Below the pieces are notes generated by a model. It did not search any database. It had not been told where the DNA came from and saw nothing but the letters and a program-made list of their open reading frames with translations. This document shows positions 35,003-44,184 of a DNA stretch of 64,000 bases, one piece after another. Each line of letters starts with the position of its first letter. Position 1 is the first letter of the stretch. This DNA comes from Hungatella sp. UBA7603. GTDB lineage: Bacteria; Bacillota; Clostridia; Lachnospirales; Lachnospiraceae. The stretch lies in NCBI GenBank assembly GCA_002478865.1, contig DLJZ01000008.1, forward strand, positions 62,001 to 126,000, in the 5' to 3' direction. The position numbers were made by a program, and so were the translations under genes.

Positions 35003-36250
35003 ATGGTTGTCGAACTGATTTCAGTTGGAACAGAGCTTTTGCTCGGTAATATTGTAAATACGAACACCCAGTATCTAGCGGAAAAGTGTGCTCTTTTAGG
35101 TTTATCCATGTATCATCAGGTGACAGTTGGAGACAACAGGGAGCGTTTGTCCCAGGTGTTAAAAACTGCCCTGGACCGTTCCGATGTCGTGATTCTAACC
35201 GGTGGTCTTGGACCTACGGAGGATGATCTGACAAAAGAAGTTTGTGCTGAGGTCATGGGATTTTCCTTGGAAGAGGATGATCACACAAGAGACCTGATCA
35301 CAGAATATTTTAAGAACAGTATTTATAAAGAAATACCGGATAATAACTGGAAACAGGCCTTGGTTCCTCATGGGGCCAAAGTATTAGACAACCATAATGG
35401 AACAGCTCCTGGACTTATTCTTGAAAAAGATGGAAAGACAGCAATATTACTTCCTGGACCTCCCGGAGAGTTGAAACCGCTCTTTGAAGAACAGGTATTT
35501 CCTTATTTACAGGAACGTCAGCCGGAAGTGATTCGCTCTCAGATGATTAAGTTATGTGGTCAGGGAGAGAGTCAGGTAGAAGACAAGCTTTTAGATCTGA
35601 TTAATGGACAATCAAATCCCACAATTGCAACCTATGCGAAGACGGCAGAGGTCCACTTACGGATCACTGCCAAAGCTTCTAATGAAGAGGAAGCAAAGGA
35701 ACTTTTAAAACCCGTCGTAAAAGAGATTAAGAGTCGCTTTGGCAACGATGTGTTTACCACGAAAGAAGAGGAAACCATGGAAATGGCTGTGGTTCGTCTT
35801 CTTAAAAAGCATGAGTTAACAGTGACAACAGCAGAATCCTGTACAGGAGGATTGATTTCAGGCCGTATTGTCAATGTATCAGGAGCTTCCGAGGTGTTTC
35901 GAGAGGGATTTGTTACTTATTCCAATAAGGCAAAGAGAAAGCGTTTGAACGTAAATAAAAGCACTCTGAAACAATACGGTGCCGTCAGCAAGCAGACCGC
36001 GAAAGAAATGGCACTGGGCGGAGTTTTTGCTACTGGTGCAGATGTTTGCATTGCAGTAACAGGAATAGCAGGACCGATTTCCGAAGGTGAAAAGCCTGTT
36101 GGTCTGGTATATATTGCTTGCTATCTGAAGGATAAAGTGAAAGTGGAAGAATACCACTTTAAAGGAAACCGTGAGAAAATCAGAGAACAGTCTGTTGTAA
36201 AAGCTCTTGATTTATTACGACGTTCCATTCTTTCCAATTACAATACCTGA
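35003..36250 (+). CDS. cinA: CinA family nicotinamide-nucleotide amidase / competence-damage protein
   Basis: A 415-residue two-domain protein. The N-terminal MoeA/MogA-like domain reads ELISVGTELLLGNIVNTN and LTGGLGPTEDDLTKE, linked to ADP-ribose pyrophosphatase activity in characterised homologues. The C-terminal CinA domain has TTAESCTGGLISGRIVNVSGAS and TGIAGP, the NMN deamidase fold. It is in a conserved position after pgsA, which it follows by 5 nt. recA, often next, is not here. Confidence 0.94.
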   Translation: MVVELISVGTELLLGNIVNTNTQYLAEKCALLGLSMYHQVTVGDNRERLSQVLKTALDRSDVVILTGGLGPTEDDLTKEVCAEVMGFSLEEDDHTRDLITEYFKNSIYKEIPDNNWKQALVPHGAKVLDNHNGTAPGLILEKDGKTAILLPGPPGELKPLFEEQVFPYLQERQPEVIRSQMIKLCGQGESQVEDKLLDLINGQSNPTIATYAKTAEVHLRITAKASNEEEAKELLKPVVKEIKSRFGNDVFTTKEEETMEMAVVRLLKKHELTVTTAESCTGGLISGRIVNVSGASEVFREGFVTYSNKAKRKRLNVNKSTLKQYGAVSKQTAKEMALGGVFATGADVCIAVTGIAGPISEGEKPVGLVYIACYLKDKVKVEEYHFKGNREKIREQSVVKALDLLRRSILSNYNT

Positions 36251-36273
36251 TAAAATCCGAGAGGAGATAAAAT

Positions 36274-37614
36274 TTGGATACCCGATTACTGAAAAAACAG
36301 ATGACTACAGCATATCAATACTCTTATGTAAGGCTAGTGCTAAATTATTATACTCTATTTGAATCCATTGCTGAGGAACCTCGTGTTTCTGAACATGTTT
36401 CTGATTGCAGCACACGACTAAATGAACTTCTTTCTGATTATTATTCCGGTAAAGATGTTTTAGAGGGAGTGCTAGCTCTTAGAGAAGATATTACCCGTAA
36501 AGTTGAAGTGATGACTTCCTATGCGGACTGCTTTCAAATTTTTGAGTACGTATTAAACCGTTTGGAAAGAAAGTTTAAAGTAATGCCTGCAAGCTCAATT
36601 CATGATGATGCTTTCGCAAAACGTCTATTGGAGTATATTACAGGATCCAGCGAGACAGCTGTTATGAATGGAAGAATCAAAGAAGTAATAGGACAGCTAC
36701 CGGTTCGACTTACAAAGCAGAAGTTTTTCAGCCTTGTAATGGAGGGCCTTTCGGTATATATTGGCTCTCCCATGGAAAACCTTAAAGATATGATGTATAC
36801 TCTTCGGACTGAATCTATGACTCGGCTTCCAAAAGATATGGATCAAGGTTACCAGGAGTTTTATAAACTTTTGGAGCAGCTTCGTAGTATTGATTATAAG
36901 AATATGACAGCCGAAAGTTATGAAAATGCAATGGAAGATCTGGGAACGGTTTCAGAAGGGCTTACGAAAGAATCTGGATTTTATGTGATGCTTCAGGAAA
37001 TCGTCAATGATTTCTGTGTCCTCATTTTGTCGGGTTCAGAAGCGGTTGTGGATGTAAAAGAAGAGGAATTATATTCTTCTGTTATAAAGGAGATTCTTCA
37101 TAATTTTTCCAAAGAAGAGGATTCTTTTGGTTCCAATGAAATTTTTCTTAAGCTCACCCAGATGGAAGGCAGACAGGAAACTTTATATGAAAAATATCTA
37201 AGGATTGAACTTCCACAGGCGGATGAAGAATGGTATTTAGATCCCTTTTATATAAAATCAGCGAACGTAGACATTCTTTTGTCTGAGAGCAGTTTTGCTG
37301 AATTAAAATGCTTATCTTCTAAGGAAGAGTCTGAAAAGACAGAGGAAGAAGTTTTAGTAGATCGTAATTCTCTGGAAAAAGAAGCAGGTGCGTATTTAAA
37401 GGAACTGGAAGATGTTTTTGCCGGATCTTCAAAACAGGTGGTACGTGCCATAATGGCGAAGGTTTTATCAGACCTTCCCGTGTATTTCGGTTCTATTGAT
37501 GAAATTCAATCGTATATCACAGGAAGCCTTACGAGCTGTCTGGACGAAGCGGAAAAAGAAACCTGCAAGGAATTATTGGAAGAGCTGATGGATGATGAAA
37601 ATAAGCTGGTTTGA
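36274..37614 (+). CDS. Conserved hypothetical helical protein (TTG start)
   Basis: A 446-residue soluble protein I do not recognise. It is predicted almost wholly alpha-helical, acidic toward the C-terminus, with no signal peptide, no membrane segment and no obvious catalytic motif. TTG 36274 is chosen because GAGGAG lies 11 nt upstream and no ATG is near. It overlaps the next gene by about 20 nt and lies between cinA and sporulation/translation genes in a tight same-strand run, so it is expressed. A role in the cell surface or spore is only a guess from neighbours. Confidence 0.75.
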   Translation: MDTRLLKKQMTTAYQYSYVRLVLNYYTLFESIAEEPRVSEHVSDCSTRLNELLSDYYSGKDVLEGVLALREDITRKVEVMTSYADCFQIFEYVLNRLERKFKVMPASSIHDDAFAKRLLEYITGSSETAVMNGRIKEVIGQLPVRLTKQKFFSLVMEGLSVYIGSPMENLKDMMYTLRTESMTRLPKDMDQGYQEFYKLLEQLRSIDYKNMTAESYENAMEDLGTVSEGLTKESGFYVMLQEIVNDFCVLILSGSEAVVDVKEEELYSSVIKEILHNFSKEEDSFGSNEIFLKLTQMEGRQETLYEKYLRIELPQADEEWYLDPFYIKSANVDILLSESSFAELKCLSSKEESEKTEEEVLVDRNSLEKEAGAYLKELEDVFAGSSKQVVRAIMAKVLSDLPVYFGSIDEIQSYITGSLTSCLDEAEKETCKELLEELMDDENKLV

Positions 37615-37924
37615 CCGTCTGTATGTAGGCGAAAAGGCCAAGAAGAAACGGTATAGAATCATACAGGGAATTCGAAAATCAAAGCCAAAATCGGATATTT
37701 ATGTGATTACGCCCGCTTCAAATGGGAATAATATACTTGATATCTACCCCACTGCGGAATTATTTGCCCCTTTTTTCAGTAAAGAAGAGGTTTTTATATT
37801 AGGCATTGCAGCTGATTATTGGGAGGCATTGGAGGTGGCCGGACGTATGGTTCATGACATGTACCGGATAACAGGTGGCTTCGATTTATCTACCTTTTTA
37901 GATGAGGAAGCCGGTAAGGTGTGA
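37592..37924 (+). CDS. Hypothetical protein (110 codons)
   Basis: A short soluble protein beginning M-M-K-I-S-W-F-D-R-L-Y-V-G, with a basic patch (KAKKKRYRIIQGIRKSKPK) and a mixed alpha/beta body. ATG 37592 or 37595 may be used. It is translationally coupled to the 446-residue protein upstream (overlap) and followed after 7 nt by the DUF2953 gene. No known domain recognised; its fixed pairing with the upstream gene suggests a joint role. Confidence 0.7.
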   Translation: MMKISWFDRLYVGEKAKKKRYRIIQGIRKSKPKSDIYVITPASNGNNILDIYPTAELFAPFFSKEEVFILGIAADYWEALEVAGRMVHDMYRITGGFDLSTFLDEEAGKV

Positions 37925-37931
37925 GGTGTCC

Positions 37932-38825
37932 ATGCTTCATATAATTTTATTGATATTAAAAATATTAGGACTTATTTTACTGGTCATACTGGGACTTCTT
38001 TTGGCAGTTCTTCTGGCTGTGCTTTTTGTACCTGTAAGATATCATGGATCTGGTTCATATTACGAGAAAGGAAGGGGAAGCGCCGGCGTCTCCTGGCTGC
38101 TACATATCCTTTCTATACGGTTTCGGTATGACGAAGACTTAACGATGACCGTACGACTCTTTGGATTTCGTATTATGAAACCTAAAAAGCTGGATCGAGA
38201 ACTAGAAGAAGCAGAAGATATCTTGGTTCAGGCTATGGAGAGAATCGAACCAGAACCGCTAAAAGATGCGAAAGAGGCAAAGGAAAAGGTTCAGAGTGAA
38301 ATCAAGAAACTCCCTGAGATCTTTGAACCGATTAAAGACGAAGAAAAGATAAAGAAACCCTTCTTTTTAACTTCCTTATGGGAAAAAGGAAAGAAGAGAA
38401 TCTTACGTTTTTTTACAAAACTTAAGTTTTTTTTTCGTAGAGTCTGTGATACACTAAAGACAGTAAAAGAGAAAAAAGATGAAATTTTTTCCTGGATTTC
38501 CAGCAAGGAGAACCAGAAAACCGTTAAACTATTTCTAAAACAAGGGAAAAAGCTGATCCGTCACATACTTCCCGTAAAGGGAAAAGGCAGCATTACATTT
38601 GGTTTTGATGACCCGTATTTGACAGGTCAAGTGCTGATGTATTCCAGCGTCATATATCCATTCGTCCATAAACATCTTGATTTGTATCCGATGTTTGACC
38701 AGGCTATTTTTCAGGCGGAAGGAACATTTCGTGGAAGAATTCGAATAGGTACTGCACTATTGATAGGATCACGTATGCTGATGGATAAAAATTTCAGGAT
38801 GATGTTGAGGAAATGGCTTCGATAA
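37932..38825 (+). CDS. DUF2953 domain membrane-anchored protein
   Basis: A 297-residue protein with one N-terminal membrane helix (about residues 2-28). A DUF2953 body follows (VPVRYHGSGSYYEKGRGSAG, FGFDDPYLTGQ), with a highly charged linker rich in Lys/Glu at about 90-190. DUF2953 proteins are usually adjacent to GerW (YtfJ) in spore formers, as here. The open frame starts at 37902, but ATG 37932 places the hydrophobic segment at the N-terminus. Confidence 0.82.
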   Translation: MLHIILLILKILGLILLVILGLLLAVLLAVLFVPVRYHGSGSYYEKGRGSAGVSWLLHILSIRFRYDEDLTMTVRLFGFRIMKPKKLDRELEEAEDILVQAMERIEPEPLKDAKEAKEKVQSEIKKLPEIFEPIKDEEKIKKPFFLTSLWEKGKKRILRFFTKLKFFFRRVCDTLKTVKEKKDEIFSWISSKENQKTVKLFLKQGKKLIRHILPVKGKGSITFGFDDPYLTGQVLMYSSVIYPFVHKHLDLYPMFDQAIFQAEGTFRGRIRIGTALLIGSRMLMDKNFRMMLRKWLR

Positions 38826-38842
38826 AGGAGGAATTGCTTTCG

Positions 38843-39253
38843 ATGGCAGAGAATAATTTTACATCTACGGTAGAAGCCCTGTTTAAAGGGATGGATGCCT
38901 TTGTAGCAACGAAAACAGTAGTAGGAGATGCAGTAAAGGTGGATGACGCAATTATTCTTCCTTTGGTGGATGTGACCTGCGGTATGGCTGCTGGTTCCTT
39001 TGCAGAGAACGCAAAACAGCGTGGTGCAGGTGGGATGCATGCAAAGATGAGCCCTAGTGCAGTTCTTATTATTCAAAATGGAGTAACAAAGCTAGTGAAT
39101 ATTAAACAGCAAGACGCTGTTACAAAGATCTTGGACATGGTTCCTGATTTTGTGAATAAGTTTACTGGAGGATCAAAAGAAGTTTCTTCAGATGCATTAA
39201 AAGTTGCAGAGGAAATGGCCGCTGCTCAGGAGAAAGAAAACGAAGAGTCATAA
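38843..39253 (+). CDS. gerW: GerW family sporulation protein (YtfJ)
   Basis: A 136-residue YtfJ/GerW family protein, needed for full germination of spores in Bacillus. The core includes VGDAVKVDDAIILPLVDVT, a glycine-rich segment (GAGGMHAKMSPSAVLII) and VPDFVNKF. ATG 38843 follows AAAGGAGG by 11 nt; an in-frame ATG at 38813 overlaps DUF2953 and lies before that ribosome binding site. The adjacent DUF2953 gene is the usual partner. Confidence 0.9.
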   Translation: MAENNFTSTVEALFKGMDAFVATKTVVGDAVKVDDAIILPLVDVTCGMAAGSFAENAKQRGAGGMHAKMSPSAVLIIQNGVTKLVNIKQQDAVTKILDMVPDFVNKFTGGSKEVSSDALKVAEEMAAAQEKENEES

Positions 39254-39306
39254 GTAGGGGATAAGCCGCATAGGATATCATATAGCTGAATGAATTGAGG
39301 GATGAT

Positions 39307-39444
39307 ATGAGAAGAGTATGCGGACTTATGCTGTTCTGCTTCGGAGCAGGTATGGCGATCCTGCTTTTTATCCCGGCAACAATTGTTACGATTTTATTTA
39401 TCATTGGATGTCTGGTATTGGGATATAACCTGTTCTGTTGTTGA
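39307..39444 (+). CDS. Small membrane peptide (45 codons)
   Basis: MRRVCGLMLFCFGAGMAI begins a 45-residue peptide with two hydrophobic stretches separated by a proline (LLFIPATIVTILFIIG), ending GYNLFCC. GAGGG lies 7 nt before ATG 39307, and a strong terminator follows the stop by about 20 nt, so the gene looks real. It resembles small two-pass membrane peptides in related clostridia from memory, without known function. It could be a spore-membrane component because it follows gerW. Confidence 0.65.
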   Translation: MRRVCGLMLFCFGAGMAILLFIPATIVTILFIIGCLVLGYNLFCC

Positions 39445-39466
39445 GAGAACATTGCCATATATTATA

Positions 39467-39503
39467 AAAGGGGGACTGGTTTAAATACAAACCATCCCCC
39501 TTT
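39467..39503 (+). terminator. Terminator of the cinA-to-gerW run
   Basis: AAAGGGGGACTGGTTT pairs with AAACCATCCCCCTTT (one bulge) around a 6-nt loop. Strong G+C stem after the 45-codon gene. Confidence 0.8.
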
Positions 39504-39576
39504 AAAATTAGAATAGAGCGCCTGGATTGCCAGACGGAAATCTTTATATAATAGATCGTTATTGTATCTATTACAT

Positions 39577-39606
39577 AAAAAAATACCCCTGACTATTTCA
39601 GTCAGG
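39577..39606 (-). terminator. Terminator of rpmB
   Basis: On the minus strand, CCTGACT-GAAAT-AGTCAGG is followed by GGTATTTTTTTATG, a stem and T-run 13 nt after the rpmB stop. Confidence 0.85.
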
Positions 39607-39618
39607 AGTTTCCCTCGA

Positions 39619-39804
39619 TTAAGCTCTTTCTACTAATCCGGATCTTAAGCAGGAAGTACATACGTACATCTTCTTAGTACCGCCTGTAACCTTTACTTTA
39701 ACGGACTTTACATTTGCTTTCCACATCTTGTTGGATCTTCTATGGGAATGGCTCACTGCGTTGCCAAAGTGAGCAGCTTTTTCACAAATAGTACATTTAG
39801 CCAT
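39619..39804 (-). CDS. rpmB: 50S ribosomal protein L28
   Basis: A 61-residue ribosomal protein. MAKCTICEKAAHFGNAVSHS with NKMWKANVKSVK is the L28 signature. The C-x2-C and later C-x2-C (CTSC) indicate the zinc-binding form. AAGGAGG lies upstream of ATG 39804. It is transcribed alone from a divergent promoter. Confidence 0.96.
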   Translation of the reverse strand: MAKCTICEKAAHFGNAVSHSHRRSNKMWKANVKSVKVKVTGGTKKMYVCTSCLRSGLVERA

Positions 39805-39863
39805 GATTGCACCTCCTTAAAAGTAACTTGGACTTTTTTTATTGAAAAATCCACAACAAGTGT

Positions 39864-39892
39864 ATGATAACAGAAAACACATTGATTTGCAA
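39864..39892 (-). promoter_or_regulatory. Promoter of rpmB
   Basis: Minus strand: TTGCAA (39892-39887), a 17-bp spacer and TATCAT (39869-39864). Back-to-back with TATAAT at 39934-39939 on the plus strand for the Asp23 gene. Confidence 0.7.
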
Positions 39893-39971
39893 GTGAAAAA
39901 TAAAAATTTGTTTCTTTTTTTGGAAAAATAATGTATAATCAAAAGAGACAGAAAGAACGGAGGTAGAGACT

Positions 39972-40328
39972 ATGAAGGGTTATATCAATAATAAACTGGG
40001 CGAAATCCAGGTAAGCCCTGATGTTATCGCTATGTATGCCGGAACTACTGCGGTAGAATGCTTCGGTATTGTCGGTATGGCGGCTGTCAGCATGAAAGAT
40101 GGACTCGTTAAGCTTTTAAAGCGAGAAGGCCTGACTCACGGAATCAATGTGAACATCCAGGACAACCATATTACGATTGATTTCCATGTTATCATTGCAT
40201 ATGGGATCAGTATTTCTGCAGTTGCTGATAATCTGATTGAGAATGTAAAATACAAAGTAGAAGAATTCACTGGAATGACAGTAGATAAAATTAACATCTA
40301 TGTTGAAGGCGTAAGAGTGATTGATTAA
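39972..40328 (+). CDS. Asp23/Gls24 family protein (YloU-like)
   Basis: A 118-residue Asp23-family protein, a cytosolic or envelope-stress-linked family whose YloU members pair with the DAK protein next door. Seen are GEIQVSPDVIAMYAG, an alternating alpha/beta body and a final VDKINIYVEGVRV. GGAGG lies 7-11 nt before ATG 39972. The DAK gene follows by 14 nt, the same order as yloU-yloV in Bacillus. Confidence 0.9.
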   Translation: MKGYINNKLGEIQVSPDVIAMYAGTTAVECFGIVGMAAVSMKDGLVKLLKREGLTHGINVNIQDNHITIDFHVIIAYGISISAVADNLIENVKYKVEEFTGMTVDKINIYVEGVRVID

Positions 40329-40342
40329 GGAGGAAACTACCT

Positions 40343-42013
40343 GTGGGTATGAAGTATATAGACGCTAAGATGCTGCAGAAAGCATTTTTGGCAGGTGCAA
40401 AAGGGCTGGAAGCCAAAAAAGAATGGATTAATGAATTAAATGTGTTTCCAGTGCCGGATGGAGATACCGGGACCAATATGACCATGACAATCATGTCAGC
40501 GGCCAAAGAAGTTGCTGCCATTGAAGATCCTACCATGGAGACATTGGCAAAAGCTATTTCTTCCGGTTCTTTAAGAGGAGCTAGAGGAAACTCAGGGGTA
40601 ATTTTATCCCAGTTGTTCCGAGGCTTTACAAAAGAGATCTCCGGTACAGAGCAGGTGACGACAACCGTTTTAGCCAATTCCTTTGTAAGAGCTACAGAAA
40701 CTGCTTATAAAGCAGTTATGAAGCCAAAGGAAGGTACGATTCTTACCGTTGCTAAGGGGATGGCTGATAAAGCATCTGAACTGGTAACTGAGACAGAAGA
40801 TATTATCGAATTTTGTCAAAAGGTGATTGAACACGGAGATTATGTTCTGAGTCAGACTCCTGAGATGCTACCTGTATTAAAACAGGCTGGAGTTGTGGAT
40901 TCCGGCGGGCAGGGACTTATGCAGGTAGTTAAGGGAGCTCTTGATTCCCTTATGGGAAAAGAAATTGATCTATCTGTAGAAGGAAGCGGCCAGCTGTTTC
41001 AAACAAGATCAGAGACGGCACACCTTGGAGATATTGACATTAAGTTCGGTTATTGTACTGAATTCATTGTTAATTTGGAAAAACCATATGACCAAAAGGC
41101 AGAACTTGAATTTAAGGACTATCTTGAGACCATAGGTGATTCCTTGGTGGTTGTTTCAGACGATGACCTGATAAAAGTTCATGTTCATACCAATGATCCT
41201 GGCCTTGCCATTCAAAGGGCTCTCACATATGGTTCTTTGTCTCGAATGAAGATTGATAATATGAGAGAAGAACACCAAGAAAAATTAATTAAGGAATCAG
41301 AAAAACTGGCAGAGCAACAAAAAGCAGAAAGAGAAAAGAAGGCAGAGCCAAGAAAACCTTATGGCTTCATTTCCGTTTCTGCAGGCGAAGGTTTGGATGA
41401 GATATTCCGTGGTATCGGCACAGATTACTTGATTGAAGGTGGTCAGACCATGAATCCAAGTACGGAGGATATGTTAAACGCCATTGACCGTGTGAATGCA
41501 GATACCGTTTATATTTTCCCAAATAACAAGAATATCATCCTGGCGGCTGAGCAGGCTAAAGGGCTGGTAGAGGATAAAAAAGTTATTGTTATCCCTTCAA
41601 AGACCATTCCTCAGGGAATTACTGCAATTATAAATTTTGCAACGGAACTTTCTCCGGAAGACAATGAGAAAAACATGATAGAAGAGATGTCCAGAGTGAA
41701 GACAGGACAGATTACTTATGCGGTACGCAACACTGTGATTGATGACATAGAGATCCAGGAAGGCGATATCATGGCTTTGGGAGACCAAGGTATTCTTGCA
41801 GTTGGAAAGGATATAGAATCCACAGTTCTTCATTCTCTCGTTTCAATGGTAGAGGAAGAATCTGAACTGGTAACTATATACTACGGAAAAGATGTAAATG
41901 AAGAGGAAGCCAATGTCCTGAAAGAAAAAGCAGAGGAAAAATTCTCTGCCTGTGAAGTTGAACTTCATGCTGGCGGGCAGCCCATTTATTATTATTTGAT
42001 TTCAGTAGAATAA
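40343..42013 (+). CDS. DAK2 domain protein, fatty acid kinase-like (YloV/FakA)
   Basis: A 556-residue protein with an N-terminal DhaL-type ATP-binding domain: NVFPVPDGDTGTNMTMT, GARGNSGVILSQL and VDSGGQG carry the Mg/ATP aspartates. A middle domain and a C-terminal DegV-like domain follow (YIFPNNKNIILAA, PSKTIPQGITA). FakA phosphorylates fatty acids bound to FakB (DegV) for phospholipid synthesis. GTG 40343 is the likely start, 9 nt after AAGGAGG; ATG 40349 is an alternative. No fakB is adjacent. Confidence 0.9.
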   Translation: MGMKYIDAKMLQKAFLAGAKGLEAKKEWINELNVFPVPDGDTGTNMTMTIMSAAKEVAAIEDPTMETLAKAISSGSLRGARGNSGVILSQLFRGFTKEISGTEQVTTTVLANSFVRATETAYKAVMKPKEGTILTVAKGMADKASELVTETEDIIEFCQKVIEHGDYVLSQTPEMLPVLKQAGVVDSGGQGLMQVVKGALDSLMGKEIDLSVEGSGQLFQTRSETAHLGDIDIKFGYCTEFIVNLEKPYDQKAELEFKDYLETIGDSLVVVSDDDLIKVHVHTNDPGLAIQRALTYGSLSRMKIDNMREEHQEKLIKESEKLAEQQKAEREKKAEPRKPYGFISVSAGEGLDEIFRGIGTDYLIEGGQTMNPSTEDMLNAIDRVNADTVYIFPNNKNIILAAEQAKGLVEDKKVIVIPSKTIPQGITAIINFATELSPEDNEKNMIEEMSRVKTGQITYAVRNTVIDDIEIQEGDIMALGDQGILAVGKDIESTVLHSLVSMVEEESELVTIYYGKDVNEEEANVLKEKAEEKFSACEVELHAGGQPIYYYLISVE

Positions 42014-42027
42014 GAACACTTTATTTC

Positions 42028-42062
42028 CCGGCCAGAGGGGATTTCCGCCTGGCCGGATTTTT
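42028..42062 (+). terminator. Terminator before recG
   Basis: CCGGCCAG (42028-42035) and CTGGCCGG (42049-42056) form a perfect G+C-rich stem followed by ATTTTT. It is 15 nt after the YloV-like gene. Confidence 0.88.
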
Positions 42063-42096
42063 GCTATTTAAAAGGAACCTGGAGGTGAATGTTTTC

Positions 42097-44148
42097 ATGA
42101 ACCGAGAACCCATTGATACATTAAAGGGAATTGGGGAAAAAACCGGAAAATTGTTTTATAAAGTTGGAGTCGAGACAATAGAAGATCTCCTAGAATACTA
42201 TCCAAGAGCGTATGATACCTATGAACAACCGTCTCCAATGGGAGATTTAAAGCCGGATCAAGTTATGACTGTAGTGGGAATGCTACATAAAACTCCGGAT
42301 GTAAAACGTTATAGCCATATCCAGGTAATTACTACTACTTTATCGGATCCCACGGGATCTGTTGCTTTAACCTGGTATAACATGCCTTATCTCCATTCGA
42401 CGCTTAAGGCTGGTATGCGAGCTGTCTTTCGAGGAAGAATTGTAAAGAAAAGCGGACGCCTTACCATGGAACAGCCGGAGGTATTTACAGAAGAGGCCTA
42501 TGAACAGGTTGTTCATTCCATGCAGCCGATTTATGGACAAACTAAGGGGCTTAGTAATAAAACGGTGGTAAGAGCTGTAAAACAGGCGCTGGAGAATCGT
42601 AAGATGATTCGGGATTTTATGCCGGCAGATTTAAGAAAAAAGCATGAACTGGCTGAATATAATTTTGCTATCGATCATATACATTTTCCGGAGGACCGGA
42701 AAGAACTGTTATTTGCAAGAAAACGTCTGGTTTTTGAAGAGTTTTTCCTGTTTCTGATGGCAGTCAGGAGGCTTAAAGAGCAAAGAGAGGATAAAGCTAG
42801 TAAATATTCCTTACAGCTTTCTCCTGATGTAGAAGAGATAAAGAAAGGTCTTCCCTATTCCCTTACAACAGCTCAGGAAAAAGTACTGAAAGAAGTTTAT
42901 GAAGATATTTCCGGTGGTCAGGTAATGAACCGTCTGGTTCAGGGTGATGTTGGATCCGGTAAGACCATTATTGCAATACTTGCTCTTCTCCAGGCTGCTT
43001 ATAACGGCTATCAGGGAGCTCTTATGGTGCCTACGGAAGTATTAGCAAAACAGCACTTTGAATCTATGACAGAGCTATTTGAAACCCATGGAATACAAAA
43101 AGTAACCATTCTTGTCACGGGATCGATGACAGCTAAGGAAAAGAGAATTGCCTATAGTAAGATCGCTTCTCACGAGGCTGACATTATTGTAGGTACCCAT
43201 GCCCTGATCCAGGAAAAAGTGGTATATGATAACCTTGCGCTAGTTATCACGGATGAACAACATCGGTTTGGTGTAGGACAGAGGGAAATGCTTGGAAAAA
43301 AGGGAGAAGAGCCTCATGTACTTGTTATGAGTGCTACCCCAATACCAAGGACTCTTGCTATCATTATTTACGGTGATCTGGATATTTCAATTATCGATGA
43401 ACTTCCGGCCAATCGTCTACCGATTAAGAATTGTGTGGTAGATACCGGGTACCGGAAAAAAGCGTATGAATTCATACGTAATGAAGTGGCTGCCGGCCGC
43501 CAGGCCTATGTTATATGTCCTATGGTTGAAGCCAGTGAGATGATTGAGGCAGAAAATGTAGTAGACTATACAAAGGTCCTCAAAGGAGAACTTCCAGGTA
43601 TTACAGTGGAATACCTTCACGGAAAAATGAAACCAAAAGAAAAAAATGGGATCATGGAGAGATATGCCAGCGGTGAAATCAAGGTTTTAGTATCCACCAC
43701 TGTAATTGAAGTCGGCGTTAATGTGCCCAATGCCACAGTCATGATGATTGAGAATGCAGAGCGATTTGGTCTGGCTCAGCTCCATCAGTTAAGAGGCCGG
43801 GTAGGTCGTGGAAAACACCAGTCCTACTGTATTATGGTGAATGGTTCTGATCAGGATGGAACAAGGGAACGGCTTGATATTTTAAACAAATCCAATGACG
43901 GCTTTTTTATCGCGTCAGAAGATCTTAAGCTTCGAGGACCTGGGGATATCTTTGGTATCCGACAAAGTGGTGATCTGGAATTTAAGCTAGGGGATATTTT
44001 TACGGATGCTAATATACTTAAAACGGTATCAGATGAAGTAAATCTCTTGTTTAAAGGAGACCCAGAGCTTACTAAGGAGGAACATCAGGAACTTAAGATT
44101 CGTTTGGAGGATTATCTCGCAAAAAGCTATAATAAATTGAATTTATAA
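42097..44148 (+). CDS. recG: ATP-dependent DNA helicase RecG
   Basis: A 683-residue branch-migration helicase that remodels stalled forks and Holliday junctions. The N-terminal wedge/OB domain reads DTLKGIGEKTGKLFYKVGV, ALTWYNMPYL. Helicase motifs are RLVQGDVGSGKT (I), DEQHRFGVGQR (II), SATPIPRTLA (III) and LHQLRGRVGRGKHQSYC (VI). ATG 42097 (MNREPIDTLKG) is chosen over an in-frame TTG at 42061, with TGGAGGTG upstream. Confidence 0.96.
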   Translation: MNREPIDTLKGIGEKTGKLFYKVGVETIEDLLEYYPRAYDTYEQPSPMGDLKPDQVMTVVGMLHKTPDVKRYSHIQVITTTLSDPTGSVALTWYNMPYLHSTLKAGMRAVFRGRIVKKSGRLTMEQPEVFTEEAYEQVVHSMQPIYGQTKGLSNKTVVRAVKQALENRKMIRDFMPADLRKKHELAEYNFAIDHIHFPEDRKELLFARKRLVFEEFFLFLMAVRRLKEQREDKASKYSLQLSPDVEEIKKGLPYSLTTAQEKVLKEVYEDISGGQVMNRLVQGDVGSGKTIIAILALLQAAYNGYQGALMVPTEVLAKQHFESMTELFETHGIQKVTILVTGSMTAKEKRIAYSKIASHEADIIVGTHALIQEKVVYDNLALVITDEQHRFGVGQREMLGKKGEEPHVLVMSATPIPRTLAIIIYGDLDISIIDELPANRLPIKNCVVDTGYRKKAYEFIRNEVAAGRQAYVICPMVEASEMIEAENVVDYTKVLKGELPGITVEYLHGKMKPKEKNGIMERYASGEIKVLVSTTVIEVGVNVPNATVMMIENAERFGLAQLHQLRGRVGRGKHQSYCIMVNGSDQDGTRERLDILNKSNDGFFIASEDLKLRGPGDIFGIRQSGDLEFKLGDIFTDANILKTVSDEVNLLFKGDPELTKEEHQELKIRLEDYLAKSYNKLNL

Positions 44149-44184
44149 CTGGCTGTAACGATAAATAAGATTGGGAGGGATGTT

